Below are positions 42,840 through 51,402 of a DNA stretch of 64,000 bases, piece after piece (positions within the stretch are counted from its first letter, which is position 1; each line of letters opens with the position of its first letter). The notes under the pieces are model-generated. The model was not told where the DNA came from, ran no database searches, and saw only the letters and a list, made by a program, of their open reading frames with translations. The stretch covers positions 1 through 64,000 of the forward strand of contig CAYMIN010000006.1 in the NCBI GenBank assembly GCA_964390495.1. Reading direction: 5' to 3'. Both the position numbers and the translations under genes were made by a program. The stretch is from UBA11051 sp964390495 (lineage in GTDB: Bacteria > Armatimonadota > Zipacnadia > Zipacnadales > UBA11051).

Positions 42840-42960
42840 GGGGGGCAGTCTAGGGCGCGCCTACGACGGCGGCCCTGACCATAGGCCTTTCCAGGGGGAG
42901 AGGGGACAACGGCAAGGGCACCTAACCCCCTGGCCCCCTTCCCTACCAGGGAAGGGGGCA
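42840..42960. repeat. Degenerate copies of the dispersed palindrome
   Basis: Between the GntR promoter and the next gene lies GGCGGCCCTGACC, then CCTTTCC with GGGGGAGAGGGG and ACAACGGCAAGGGC, a decayed copy of the family at 326-346. It is followed by CCCCCTTCCCT with AGGGAAGGGGG, an inverted repeat with an ACC loop (about 42936-42960). No gene is seen in 42795-43038. Confidence 0.6.
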
Positions 42961-43038
42961 ATCCAAAGGGGGATAGGTGAGCGAATGATGCCCGACCCAC
43001 GCGAGAATCCTTCCCAGCAAGAGGCGCGAGCCGCCTAA

Positions 43039-44013
43039 TCAGAAGAGCTCAAACTCGGTGCCGAGGCCCTGTTGCTGGGCCCGCCGGTAGGCCAAATGCC
43101 CGGCCGCAACGTGGTTCACGGCCATGCCCGAATGCACAAACACGATCTTCTCCGTCTCATTCTCCCTGCCGCTCTGCTTACCGGCCACTATCTCCGCCAA
43201 CTGCAGCGGCGCTGCCACTTGACCGCTGCTCTTCAGCAGCTCCTGATTCTCCCGGCTATCGATCACAACCCGATCAATCTTGCCGTACACATCCTCCCTA
43301 TCTAACTCACAGCCGAAGCCCGATAAGGCAATAATCAGCGCCCCCGGCTTGATCCAGTCATACTTGACGATAGGCCGGCAGGGATTGATGGCGATCTCGG
43401 CTATATCCGAGGCCCGGATCGCCGCTTCCGCGCTGGCGGCGGCCTCAATGGCCAGGCCGGTCTCGGCGCTCATCTCTGTAACGTAGTTCGCCAGCACGTC
43501 TTCCTGCACGTCGAACGCCATTACGCTGCTGAGGTCGAAGAGCTCGTTGAAGGCTTGCAGATGGGTTCGGCCCTGATTGCCGCAGCCGATAATCCCGACA
43601 GTCTCCGCGCCTGCTCGGGCCAGGTATTTCGCGCCCACTGCGGAGAAGGCGGGCGTGACCAGCTCCGTCAGCCGCGACCTCTCCATCACCGCCAGGGGCA
43701 TGCCGGTGGTCATGTCGTTGATGATCTGCAGCCCCACCGCATACGGCAGGTTATACCGGGTCGGGTTCTGCACACACGAGGCCGAAGAGGCGATCCCCTC
43801 GGCCTCGACATCGCCGCCGATATAGGCGGAGAAGTACTGGAAATTGCCGTGGACCTCGGGAAGTATCGCCGGATCGGCCTCAGCCAGCAGCGAGTAGATC
43901 GGTGAATTGACCGCCCGGCCTCCGCCCAGCAGCCTCTGGGCCTGCTCAACCGCCCCGATGATGTCGCCAATCCTGACGGCCTTATCCAGGTCGCTCTTTG
44001 ACAGAATCAGCAT
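43039..44013 (-). CDS. Ornithine cyclodeaminase / mu-crystallin family protein
   Basis: NAD(P)-dependent enzyme of 324 residues. The dinucleotide fold shows VGIIGCGNQGRTHLQAF near residue 140, VQEDVLANYV as the second strand and IALSGFGCELDREDV further on. PYAVGLQIINDMTTGMPLAVMERSRLTELVTPAFSAVGAKYLA is split over the substrate site of this family. Members include ornithine cyclodeaminase, alanine dehydrogenase, and reductases of cyclic imines and N-alkyl amino acids. The usual Lys and Asp residues for ornithine are not decisive here. It lies 24 bases after the glycosidase-like gene and may be co-transcribed. Confidence 0.85.
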   Translation of the reverse strand: MLILSKSDLDKAVRIGDIIGAVEQAQRLLGGGRAVNSPIYSLLAEADPAILPEVHGNFQYFSAYIGGDVEAEGIASSASCVQNPTRYNLPYAVGLQIINDMTTGMPLAVMERSRLTELVTPAFSAVGAKYLARAGAETVGIIGCGNQGRTHLQAFNELFDLSSVMAFDVQEDVLANYVTEMSAETGLAIEAAASAEAAIRASDIAEIAINPCRPIVKYDWIKPGALIIALSGFGCELDREDVYGKIDRVVIDSRENQELLKSSGQVAAPLQLAEIVAGKQSGRENETEKIVFVHSGMAVNHVAAGHLAYRRAQQQGLGTEFELF

Positions 44014-44037
44014 GAGCCTGCGCTCCTTCCGGACTAC

Positions 44038-45459
44038 TCACAGAGTGGCAACGACCTTGAGGTCGGTGACTGTGCAGCCTGGGTCCGGGTTCTCCACCGT
44101 CACCTTCACAAACCGCGCCCGAATGGCAAGATCCCGGGTCTGGCGGACCGTCTCGCCGGCGCTGACTGGCAAGACGCCGAACACCGGCTGTCCGGCACTA
44201 TCGCTTTGCGCCTCGGTATCCCAGCATTTCCCGTCGTAGCTGGTATATATGTGCGTCTGTAGGCCGCAGGAGGCGGCGGTCTCGTAGCTGGCTTCGACCG
44301 TAAGCGTGAGGCTTTGCCCGGGCTCCAGACAGATGGCGGGATAGCAGTCGGCGATTTGGGTGCTCTCTCCGGGCTTCAGGGCCGGCCTTTCGAGGATGGT
44401 ATTGTACGGCCTGCCGATGAGGGGAAGCTTCGCCAGGCCGAAGACATTGGGCGTGCCGTAATCATAGACCGCATAGCCTATTCCGGCCTCGGTAAGCAGC
44501 GGGCTGACGTGGCTGTAAAGATAGCCATCGTCAGGGTAGGTATCCCAGACACTCCTGGTGCTGCCGTACCAGTTTCTCAGATCGCGCGAGACCATCCAGC
44601 GCTCCGGGTAGCCTTCATTGCCCTCGGCGTCGAAGGCCCGGGCGCTGTCGTGGGTAATCAACAGGAAATACCAGCCCAGCAGCGGCACCAACCCGTGGGA
44701 ATCATAGATCGCCAGGGCCTGGTCCTGGGCCACGACTACCCGCTCAAAGCAGTATTGCTCGCCGTCGTCGGAGGTCGCCAGGCCGACGAAGCCCTCGTTC
44801 TTGGCGTCGGCTGCTTGCACCAAGGAGGCGCTGAAGATCAGGAAGTATTGGCCCGCTTCGGCATTGTAAATCGGTATCGGCTTGGTCGGGGAGTAGGTGC
44901 GGCCGCCCAGATCGAACCTGCCTAAGACCCGCTGCTTATTGCCCCAGTTCTTGCCATCCTGCGAGGTGACCCGCACCGTCGAGAAGAAGTCCCGGCCATC
45001 CGGCTCGCGCCCGCGTCCGGTATAGAGCATCTCGTAGGTGTGCGAGCCGGGGATGCGGAAGACGTAAGGCGTATGATTCTGCCCGGCGGGATTATCCTGC
45101 CTCGCCGGGTCTATCCCGTCCTGCTCCCATGTCTCCGTCATGGTCACGACGGGGTTGCCCGGGTAGCGCGTCAGGCGTTCGGGAGAGCTGCCGTAGGCCA
45201 GGCCGATCTGCATGTGGTCTCCGGTGCCGGTACCGGTGCCGCAGTAGTACAGCTTGAACCGCTCCGCCTCGGGGGCGGAGGTGTCAAACAAGAGCATCGG
45301 GTCTCTGACGCGCTCGTCGTCCCATGCGCCGGGCTGGCCGCGCTCGAAGATGGGGTTATGGTGGTAGCGGAAGTTATTGAGGCTGCGGTTGAGCGGGAAC
45401 TGCTCCAGCGCTAACATGTGACCGGACAGATCTGTCTCAATACCGGCGTTGGTCTGCAT
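44038..45459 (-). CDS. Glycoside hydrolase-like five-bladed beta-propeller protein
   Basis: Protein of 473 residues. Residues about 20-360 show the repeated acidic blades of GH43, GH117 or GH130-like enzymes (HHNPIFERG, RVRDPMLLFDTS, KLYYCGTGTGTGD, PYVFRIPGSHTYEMLYTGRG, SPTKPIPIYN, ESHG-like DSHGLVPLLGWYF). Residues about 370-473 form a small beta domain that resembles a carbohydrate-binding or F5/8-type module. There is no signal peptide from the ATG at 45459, which has GGAGG nine bases before it; a TTG six codons upstream is less likely. It probably acts on a plant or algal oligosaccharide, but the linkage cannot be told. Confidence 0.7.
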   Translation of the reverse strand: MQTNAGIETDLSGHMLALEQFPLNRSLNNFRYHHNPIFERGQPGAWDDERVRDPMLLFDTSAPEAERFKLYYCGTGTGTGDHMQIGLAYGSSPERLTRYPGNPVVTMTETWEQDGIDPARQDNPAGQNHTPYVFRIPGSHTYEMLYTGRGREPDGRDFFSTVRVTSQDGKNWGNKQRVLGRFDLGGRTYSPTKPIPIYNAEAGQYFLIFSASLVQAADAKNEGFVGLATSDDGEQYCFERVVVAQDQALAIYDSHGLVPLLGWYFLLITHDSARAFDAEGNEGYPERWMVSRDLRNWYGSTRSVWDTYPDDGYLYSHVSPLLTEAGIGYAVYDYGTPNVFGLAKLPLIGRPYNTILERPALKPGESTQIADCYPAICLEPGQSLTLTVEASYETAASCGLQTHIYTSYDGKCWDTEAQSDSAGQPVFGVLPVSAGETVRQTRDLAIRARFVKVTVENPDPGCTVTDLKVVATL

Positions 45460-45519
45460 TGTTGCTGTCCTCCCCAAGGCTTCGACACCATCTTACTTAC
45501 AGTTTTTCGCACCGCCGTG

Positions 45520-47187
45520 CTAAGGCTTTTGCGCTAGAGCCGCCACTTCCTGCTCAGTCAAAGCACGGTTGTAGATCCGCAGATCGCTGAGGCAACCGTT
45601 GAAGTAGTCGTGCGCGCCCGAACCTATCCGCAGCGGCATGTCGTTGGATAAGTCATAGTCGCTCGAAGTGAAAGCGGATGAGGCGGCGACCGCTTCCCCG
45701 TTGAGATAGAGCTGCAACTTGCCGCCCGCTCTGACGGCGGCCAGATGTTGCCAGCCGGCGGGTAGCTCCCGGTCATAGGTCGCGCTCTTGCCCGCCTCCA
45801 GGCACAGCACGTGCCCCGAGGGCAGCGTCCCGGCATAGAGCTTGCCGTCGTAAACCGCCATCGTCCAGACCCGCCGATAGGTCACCTCGGGCGTGAAGTC
45901 GAGCCGGCCCACCAGCGTCCACTGATTCTCCCCGTCATACCGATAGACCTGGGCCAGCGGCAGAGTCCCGGCATAGAGCTTGCCGTTATACACGGCCATG
46001 GCCATTATCTCCTTCTCCTCGCCGCAGCGACCGCAGTTGACCCAATTCGTGCCGCCCTCGTAGCGGTAAACCGACCCGCTCGGCCAGGTCCCGACATACA
46101 GCTTGCCCGCATAGACGGCAAAGGAGTAGGTCTGAGTATTGTCCTCCTGCTTGCCGCAGAACTCCCACTCCTCGCCACCCAGATACCGCCAGACGCCGGC
46201 ACTGCCGTTGCCGGCCGAGTACAGGCCACCGTTGTACACAGCCAGCGATATGGCGCGCTCGTCGGCGGGGATCCCACAGTGGCTCCAGGTGGCCTGCCCG
46301 TCATAGACAAATACACCGTGGCTTTTCATCGGTAGGGCGAACAGTTGCCCCCGGTAAACCGTCAGGGCGTGGACATCATCCGCTGCCCCTAGCTGACCGC
46401 AATCCACCCATTGCTTGTCGCCTGCGTAACGGTACACATGCCCGCCCGGGGTCTCGTTGGGCGAATCGGGAAGCGCCGATCCGCCTGCCCGATAGAAGCC
46501 GGTGCCGGCATAGAGTTGCCCGTTATAGGCAGCCAGCGCCGTGACGGAATTGCTCCCGTCAGGACTGCCGCAATTCTCCCAGTTGGTGCCGCCCGCATAG
46601 CGATAGACGGTGCCGGCCTCATCGGCCTCGGTCTCGAAGGTGCCCACGTAGAGCTCGCCCTCGTACACGCACATCGCATAGTCCAGCACCGCATTGCCGG
46701 GCCGGCCGCAGTCGGTCCATTCCGCGTCAATCCGCCCGTTGTCTATACCGAAGTGCACGTGGCGGTAGTTGCTTTGGCTGGAGGTCACGCCGGCGTGATT
46801 CTTGATGTTGAGGTTGAAGCCCCGGCGGCTCACGGGGTCGTACTTGCTGACGATGTCGCCGATGACATCATCCAGCTTCTCGTAGGTCTTCACCCAGACG
46901 GCGATGGAGAAATCGCCGGCGCCGAGATTGAGCGAGGGGCTGTTGGGAACCTCGATATAGTCACTGCGCCCGTCAAATAGCCCGGCTCCACCCGGCGAAC
47001 CGTCAACCCCTTTGGCCTCCAGGCCGACGCCGTGGTTCTGTCCGTGGTTGCCCATGCCGGAGTAGTCCTGGCAGTCGCCGGCCAGCTTCCAGTGGCCGAT
47101 CAATCCCTCATCTGCAGCGTAGGTCATCATGCACACCTCCATAGTCAGACATAGCACGGCTACTACTGCCCATTTTGTCCTGGTCAC
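45520..47187 (-). CDS. Secreted LamG domain interrupted by a seven-repeat propeller
   Basis: Secreted protein of about 555 residues with a signal peptide (TRTKWAVVAVLCL..., cleavage near TYA-AD). The first part of a LamG jelly roll is at residues 28-145 (IGHWKLAGDCQDYSG, FDGRSDYIEVPNSPSLNLG, FSIAVWVKTYEK). Seven repeats of about 40-55 residues follow, with the pattern VYNGKLYAGT...VYRYxGGxxWxxCG. The LamG domain then resumes and ends (GWQHLAAVRAGGKLQLYLNG, LRIGSGAHDYFNGCLSDLRIYNRALTEQEV). So a seven-bladed propeller appears to be inserted in one loop of the LamG fold. The GTG at 47187 has GAGG eight bases upstream; another GTG lies six codons earlier. Confidence 0.8.
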   Translation of the reverse strand: MTRTKWAVVAVLCLTMEVCMMTYAADEGLIGHWKLAGDCQDYSGMGNHGQNHGVGLEAKGVDGSPGGAGLFDGRSDYIEVPNSPSLNLGAGDFSIAVWVKTYEKLDDVIGDIVSKYDPVSRRGFNLNIKNHAGVTSSQSNYRHVHFGIDNGRIDAEWTDCGRPGNAVLDYAMCVYEGELYVGTFETEADEAGTVYRYAGGTNWENCGSPDGSNSVTALAAYNGQLYAGTGFYRAGGSALPDSPNETPGGHVYRYAGDKQWVDCGQLGAADDVHALTVYRGQLFALPMKSHGVFVYDGQATWSHCGIPADERAISLAVYNGGLYSAGNGSAGVWRYLGGEEWEFCGKQEDNTQTYSFAVYAGKLYVGTWPSGSVYRYEGGTNWVNCGRCGEEKEIMAMAVYNGKLYAGTLPLAQVYRYDGENQWTLVGRLDFTPEVTYRRVWTMAVYDGKLYAGTLPSGHVLCLEAGKSATYDRELPAGWQHLAAVRAGGKLQLYLNGEAVAASSAFTSSDYDLSNDMPLRIGSGAHDYFNGCLSDLRIYNRALTEQEVAALAQKP

Positions 47188-47307
47188 AGCTCTCGCCTCG
47201 CACACTGTAAACGCGCATTGGTTTCGCGATTCATTCTGGTACGCCTCGGCTTTCCCTCTTATAGTCGCATAGTTCGGGCTTCCAGTCTGCGCCGCTGCAG
47301 TGAGGCG

Positions 47308-48105
47308 CTACATCTCCATTATCCTGCGGATGGCGGCGGCGGTATCCTCCAGGGAGGCCAGGGCCGGCGAGACCTCGGACAGCAGCGCCCCGTCATAGCC
47401 GAGCTTGCGCAACTCCGCCATCACCGCCGGGAAATTGACATCCCCCTCCAGAAGCGGCGTCCACTCGTAGCCCTGGCGCTTGAAGTCCTTGAAATGCACC
47501 TTCATCAGGTGCGGGCCGCAGATGCGCACCCAGTGCTGCGGGTAGCCGAAGACGGTCATGTTGCCGGTGTCGAAAAACAGCCCGACCCGACGGCTGCCGA
47601 CCTCATCGCAGAAGCGCGCGAACTCCATCGGGCTGAGCAGGAACTTGTTCCATACATACTCGACTGCGATATTGACCTGCATCTCCTCGGCATACGGGGC
47701 CAGACGCTGCAAGGCCTGCAGGGAGTTGGCATAGGCCTCGTTGTAATACAGCTCGTCGCTGAGCGCACCCATAGTCAGCAGCATCGTGTCCACGCCGAGG
47801 CCCCTGGTTACCTCCAGGCAGCGCTTGATCGTCTCGAGGCTGGCCGCCCGCACTGCGTCATCATTAGTCATGAGGTCCTTGGGCGACTCCCTGACCAAGG
47901 CGCATACCGAGGCCAGCTCGATGCCGGCATCGGCGGCGATGGCGGCGAGCTTCTGCAGTTCGGTAGCCGAGGTCTCCAGCGTCAGGTCGCCTGCATCGGT
48001 GATCGTGGCCTCCAAGGCCTCGTAGCCGGCAGCCTTGGCTTGCTGTACGGTCTCGGCAAACGACCATTCTCGCGGGGTGATAATCCCGCTAAGCCCGACT
48101 TTCAT
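47308..48105 (-). CDS. Sugar phosphate isomerase/epimerase family TIM barrel
   Basis: TIM barrel of 265 residues. AKAAGYEALEATITDAGDL, VNIAVEYVWNKFLLSP, VGLFFDTGNM and LMKVHFKDFKRQ with EGDVNFPAV carry the metal-binding Glu, Asp and His positions; LLSEVSP closes the barrel. The ATG at 48105 has GGAGG nine bases upstream, which decides against the longer frame. It is one of three such proteins in the window, the others at 35905 and 55954. It is divergent from the FAD oxidoreductase gene. In related gene sets these enzymes work with dehydrogenases on inositol-like or keto sugars; the substrate here is unknown. Confidence 0.9.
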   Translation of the reverse strand: MKVGLSGIITPREWSFAETVQQAKAAGYEALEATITDAGDLTLETSATELQKLAAIAADAGIELASVCALVRESPKDLMTNDDAVRAASLETIKRCLEVTRGLGVDTMLLTMGALSDELYYNEAYANSLQALQRLAPYAEEMQVNIAVEYVWNKFLLSPMEFARFCDEVGSRRVGLFFDTGNMTVFGYPQHWVRICGPHLMKVHFKDFKRQGYEWTPLLEGDVNFPAVMAELRKLGYDGALLSEVSPALASLEDTAAAIRRIMEM

Positions 48106-48269
48106 TGGCCAGTCCTCCTTCAGCCGTTCACAGCGCAACGCCAATCATAGGTGACACATCTCTATTCCCTGCGGCGCGCCGTTCACCTTTGCCGGCGGGT
48201 ATGGAAGGAAGAGTGACAGTTGCAGCGAAATACACTGCAAGATAACTCGATAAGGAGACCTCCTCAATC

Positions 48270-49580
48270 ATGGCTAAGAACGCTTATGAGACATTACCGG
48301 TGGCTGCTGAGGCTGAGGTCGTAGTGATCGGCGGCGGACCGGGAGGCTTGTGCGCGGCGGTGGCGGCAGCCGAAGAGGGCGCCGACGTGCTGCTGGTCGA
48401 GCGCTACGGATTCCTTGGTGGGATGGCCACGGCGGGTCTGGTCAATCCGTTCATGTCGTATTTCGCGGGCGAGGAGCAAGTCAATGCCGGCCTGTTTCAA
48501 CGGCTGATTGAGCAACTGGAGGCCAAAGGCGGCTGGAGTCAGCGCCGCAAATCGCGCCGGGCCTTCGACCCACGCATCATGCGCTTCGCCTGTGATGCCC
48601 TGGTGCAGCAGGCCGGTGTCAGGCTGTTGCTGCACACCTTTCTGGCGGATGCTGTGGCCGGTGAAGGTAGCATGCGGCTGGGGGTGGTGGCCGGCAAATC
48701 GGGCCTGCGGGTAGTGCGAGGCTCTCTGTTCATAGACGCCTCGGGAGACGGGGATCTGGCCGCGTGGGCGGGCGCGCAGTTCGAGAAAGGCCGCCCGGAA
48801 GACGGTCACAGCCAGCCGATGACCCTGTGTTTTCGCATGGTCGGTGTTGATGAGGAGGCGATGCCTCCGCGCGACGAGATCAACCAGCTTTACGATGCCG
48901 CCAAGGCCGCCGGCGAGATTGACAACCCGCGCGAGAACGTGCTGTTCTTCTACACCCCGCGCGAGGGCGAAATCCACTTCAACACCACCCGCGTCGTCAA
49001 ACACGATGCCACTGATACCGCGTCCGTGACCGAAGCGGAACAGATCGCCCGCAAGCAGGTGGAAGAGATGGCGCGGTTTCTGTGTGACAAGGTAGCCGGC
49101 TTCGAGAATGCCTACGTTGCGGAGATCGCCGCGCAAACAGGTGCCAGAGAGTCGCGGCGGATTATGGGCGATTACGTGCTGTGCGAGGAGGATGTGCTGA
49201 CGGCGCGCAAGTTCCCTGACGGCATCGCTCGCGGCTCGTACCCGATTGACATTCACAATCCCGCCGGCACCGGCACGGTCATCAAGCCGCTGCCGCCCGG
49301 GGAGGCCTACGACATCCCCTACCGCTGCCTGTGCCCGCTGGGGTTTGAGAATCTGCTGATCGCCGGCCGACCGATCAGCTCCGATCATGCAGCCCATTCT
49401 TCGCACCGCGTGATGCCGATCGCCGCCTGCAACGGTGAGGCTGCGGGAGTGGCTGCGGCGCTGTGTATTCGCGATGGTTGTGACATCAGAAGTGTGGACG
49501 CCGAGGAGTTGCGAGCCACTCTCAAGGGACGCGGTGCCAGCATATATGAGGCCGCAGCAGCCGGCACCGGGAGCGAATGA
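48270..49580 (+). CDS. FAD-dependent oxidoreductase
   Basis: Flavoprotein of 436 residues of the FAD_oxidored group (fumarate reductase-like fold). VVVIGGGPGGLCAAVAAAEE binds the ADP part of FAD; LLVERYGFLGGMATAGLVNP is the group signature. SLFIDASGDGDLAAWAG is the second FAD motif, and PIAACNGEAAGVAAALC closes the cofactor site. No signal peptide. The ATG start has AAGGAG upstream. The next gene starts directly after its stop codon. Members of this group are found beside sugar isomerases in polysaccharide-degrading bacteria; the substrate is not known. Confidence 0.9.
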   Translation: MAKNAYETLPVAAEAEVVVIGGGPGGLCAAVAAAEEGADVLLVERYGFLGGMATAGLVNPFMSYFAGEEQVNAGLFQRLIEQLEAKGGWSQRRKSRRAFDPRIMRFACDALVQQAGVRLLLHTFLADAVAGEGSMRLGVVAGKSGLRVVRGSLFIDASGDGDLAAWAGAQFEKGRPEDGHSQPMTLCFRMVGVDEEAMPPRDEINQLYDAAKAAGEIDNPRENVLFFYTPREGEIHFNTTRVVKHDATDTASVTEAEQIARKQVEEMARFLCDKVAGFENAYVAEIAAQTGARESRRIMGDYVLCEEDVLTARKFPDGIARGSYPIDIHNPAGTGTVIKPLPPGEAYDIPYRCLCPLGFENLLIAGRPISSDHAAHSSHRVMPIAACNGEAAGVAAALCIRDGCDIRSVDAEELRATLKGRGASIYEAAAAGTGSE

Positions 49581-50351
49581 ATGTACCCGGGAACCACCGC
49601 CGAGAGTGCTGTCGGCAATACGGTCGCCCTGATGGTCGCGCTACTGCTGATCGCCTATCCGTTCTACCGCGTGCTGGGGATGCTGCTGGAACGGAGCATT
49701 GACGGGCTGGAGGCGACCGTTTACTTCGGGGTGCTGCTGGGCTTCGTCGCCGGGATTGTTACCACGTGGGGGACGGCGCTGGGCTTCCTGCTGTTTCTGA
49801 TGCTGGTGGTTCTGTGTTTCGGCTACCGGCTGATCGAGAGAACCGCCGAGCGCCGCGCCCTAGACGCCATGGACGCCGAGGACCTGGCCGAATGTGATGC
49901 GGCCATCGCACGGGCCCCAGGCCTCAAATGGCCCTATGAGCGGGCGGTGACGATCTGCCGGCGGCGCGATGAATACGCGCGGGCGATAGAGTATGTGGAG
50001 CACTACCTGGCCGAAGTCGAGCATGATGCCGGCATGCAAAGGGTCCTGGAGCGGCTGAAGGCGGTGGTCAGGCAACGCAGCACCGGCGCGAAGGTGTGCC
50101 CGGAGTGTGGCACGGAGAACTACCCGGGGGCGACGGAGTGCCTAGCGTGCGGGCGGGCGCTGGCCTTGCCCACTGACCTGCTGGCCGGCTGTGCCACCGA
50201 AACCGGCCTGAAGGCGCTGTCGGCTACGGGAATAACGCTGACTGTCGCCGGCATCGTCCTGGCAATAGTGGGAGCCAATGGTCTGCTGGTAGGGGTGCTG
50301 TTCGCCGGCGCGTTCTTCGGCTCTGTAGCATATCTGTACCTGCGGAGTTGA
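49581..50351 (+). CDS. Membrane protein with zinc ribbon
   Basis: I do not recognise the family. The 256-residue protein has two hydrophobic segments at about 15-37 and 46-80. A cytoplasmic helical part (85-165) with a TPR-like look (YERAVTICRRRDEYARAIEYVEHYL) comes next. A zinc ribbon CPECGTENYPGATECLACG lies at about 172-190, and two more hydrophobic segments are near the C terminus. The ATG follows the stop codon of the FAD oxidoreductase gene without a gap. No catalytic motif is visible; it may scaffold or sense at the membrane. Confidence 0.75.
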   Translation: MYPGTTAESAVGNTVALMVALLLIAYPFYRVLGMLLERSIDGLEATVYFGVLLGFVAGIVTTWGTALGFLLFLMLVVLCFGYRLIERTAERRALDAMDAEDLAECDAAIARAPGLKWPYERAVTICRRRDEYARAIEYVEHYLAEVEHDAGMQRVLERLKAVVRQRSTGAKVCPECGTENYPGATECLACGRALALPTDLLAGCATETGLKALSATGITLTVAGIVLAIVGANGLLVGVLFAGAFFGSVAYLYLRS

Positions 50352-50403
50352 GAGCTGAGCAATTCCGGAATCTGAAGCAACTTCTTCAAGGCGGTGACGG
50401 GTG

Positions 50404-51384
50404 ATGCAGAAGTGCGAACAGGTCAAGATGCTGTTGAGTTGGGGGCTGGTGGTGCTGGTAGCCACCTCCCTGGGGTGCTTCAAGGTTGACATGGATGTCA
50501 CCCTCAAGCCGGACCTGGGGATGGAAGTGGGCATGCAGATAGCAGTGCCGCTGGAGATAGCCAACCAGATGGAGAGCGCAGACTTCGGTGACCTCTCCGG
50601 CATGGATGAGGTGAAGGTCGAGGATACCGAGACAATGCGGGTCGTCAGCGGCATCGCGACGGTAGGGGCCGGTGAGCAGCTAGGGCCTGAAGAGCAAGCG
50701 AAGATGCAGATGATGCGGCAGAAAGTGGCCCACCGGCTCAGCACGCGCTATGTGTTTGTTATGGACTTGCCGACCGGAGAGCAGCTCGCGCCCGGGCAAG
50801 AAGAAACCGCCGAAAAGGGCGCTGCGGATGAAGAAGAGCCGGACTTTGAGGGCATGGCGGCTCTGATGGCGGGGCTGATGTCGTCGCTGAAGATCACCCT
50901 GACCGCGCACATGCCGGGGCGGATAATTTCCACCAGCGGGACGCGCCGGGATGACCACACCGCGCTGTTTGAGATGAGCCTGCAGGACTTCGCCGCCGAG
51001 GCTCCGAGGCAACTGACGGCGGTGAGCAGGCTGCCGAACTACACGAATCTGGGCCGGCTGGCGGACCAGATTATCGCCGCCGGAGGTGACCCCGAGGTGG
51101 CAGCACGACTCGCGGAATACCTCGACTGGGGCCTTCTGCCCGATCCGCCGGTGCAAACCGACGTCAAGTACAAGCTCAGCGCCGATGACTACCGGCAGCT
51201 TGCCGAACTGATCGCGAGGCTGGACGAGCAGCTCGCGCCCGGGATGACCGAGGCCGTAATCAGCAAGCTGGGGCTCAACAAGGACCGCGTAGAACCGGCA
51301 CAGATCCGCAAGGCCCGCCAGGCTGCGGACAGTACCGACCTGAGGGCGATGGCTGTCGAGAAGGTAGTCGTAACATTGAAATAG
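50404..51384 (+). CDS. LppM-like lipoprotein
   Basis: Lipoprotein of 326 residues. The signal LLSWGLVVLVATSLG ends in Cys25, a good lipobox, followed by FKVDMDVTLKPDLGMEVG, which resembles the start of the LppM domain (Cys, then a beta strand pattern of alternating hydrophobic residues). The middle has an acidic linker (EETAEKGAADEEEPDFEG) and a Met-rich stretch. No enzyme motif is seen. A GTG one codon before the ATG is an alternative start. It stands 52 bases after the zinc-ribbon gene on the same strand. Confidence 0.7.
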   Translation: MQKCEQVKMLLSWGLVVLVATSLGCFKVDMDVTLKPDLGMEVGMQIAVPLEIANQMESADFGDLSGMDEVKVEDTETMRVVSGIATVGAGEQLGPEEQAKMQMMRQKVAHRLSTRYVFVMDLPTGEQLAPGQEETAEKGAADEEEPDFEGMAALMAGLMSSLKITLTAHMPGRIISTSGTRRDDHTALFEMSLQDFAAEAPRQLTAVSRLPNYTNLGRLADQIIAAGGDPEVAARLAEYLDWGLLPDPPVQTDVKYKLSADDYRQLAELIARLDEQLAPGMTEAVISKLGLNKDRVEPAQIRKARQAADSTDLRAMAVEKVVVTLK

Positions 51385-51402
51385 ACGGTGGGGCGGGTGC
51401 AG

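Noticed and set aside
48294..49406. A 370-codon minus-strand frame opposite the FAD oxidoreductase gene
   Set aside because: The plus strand encodes a clear flavoprotein; the antisense product has no domain features.
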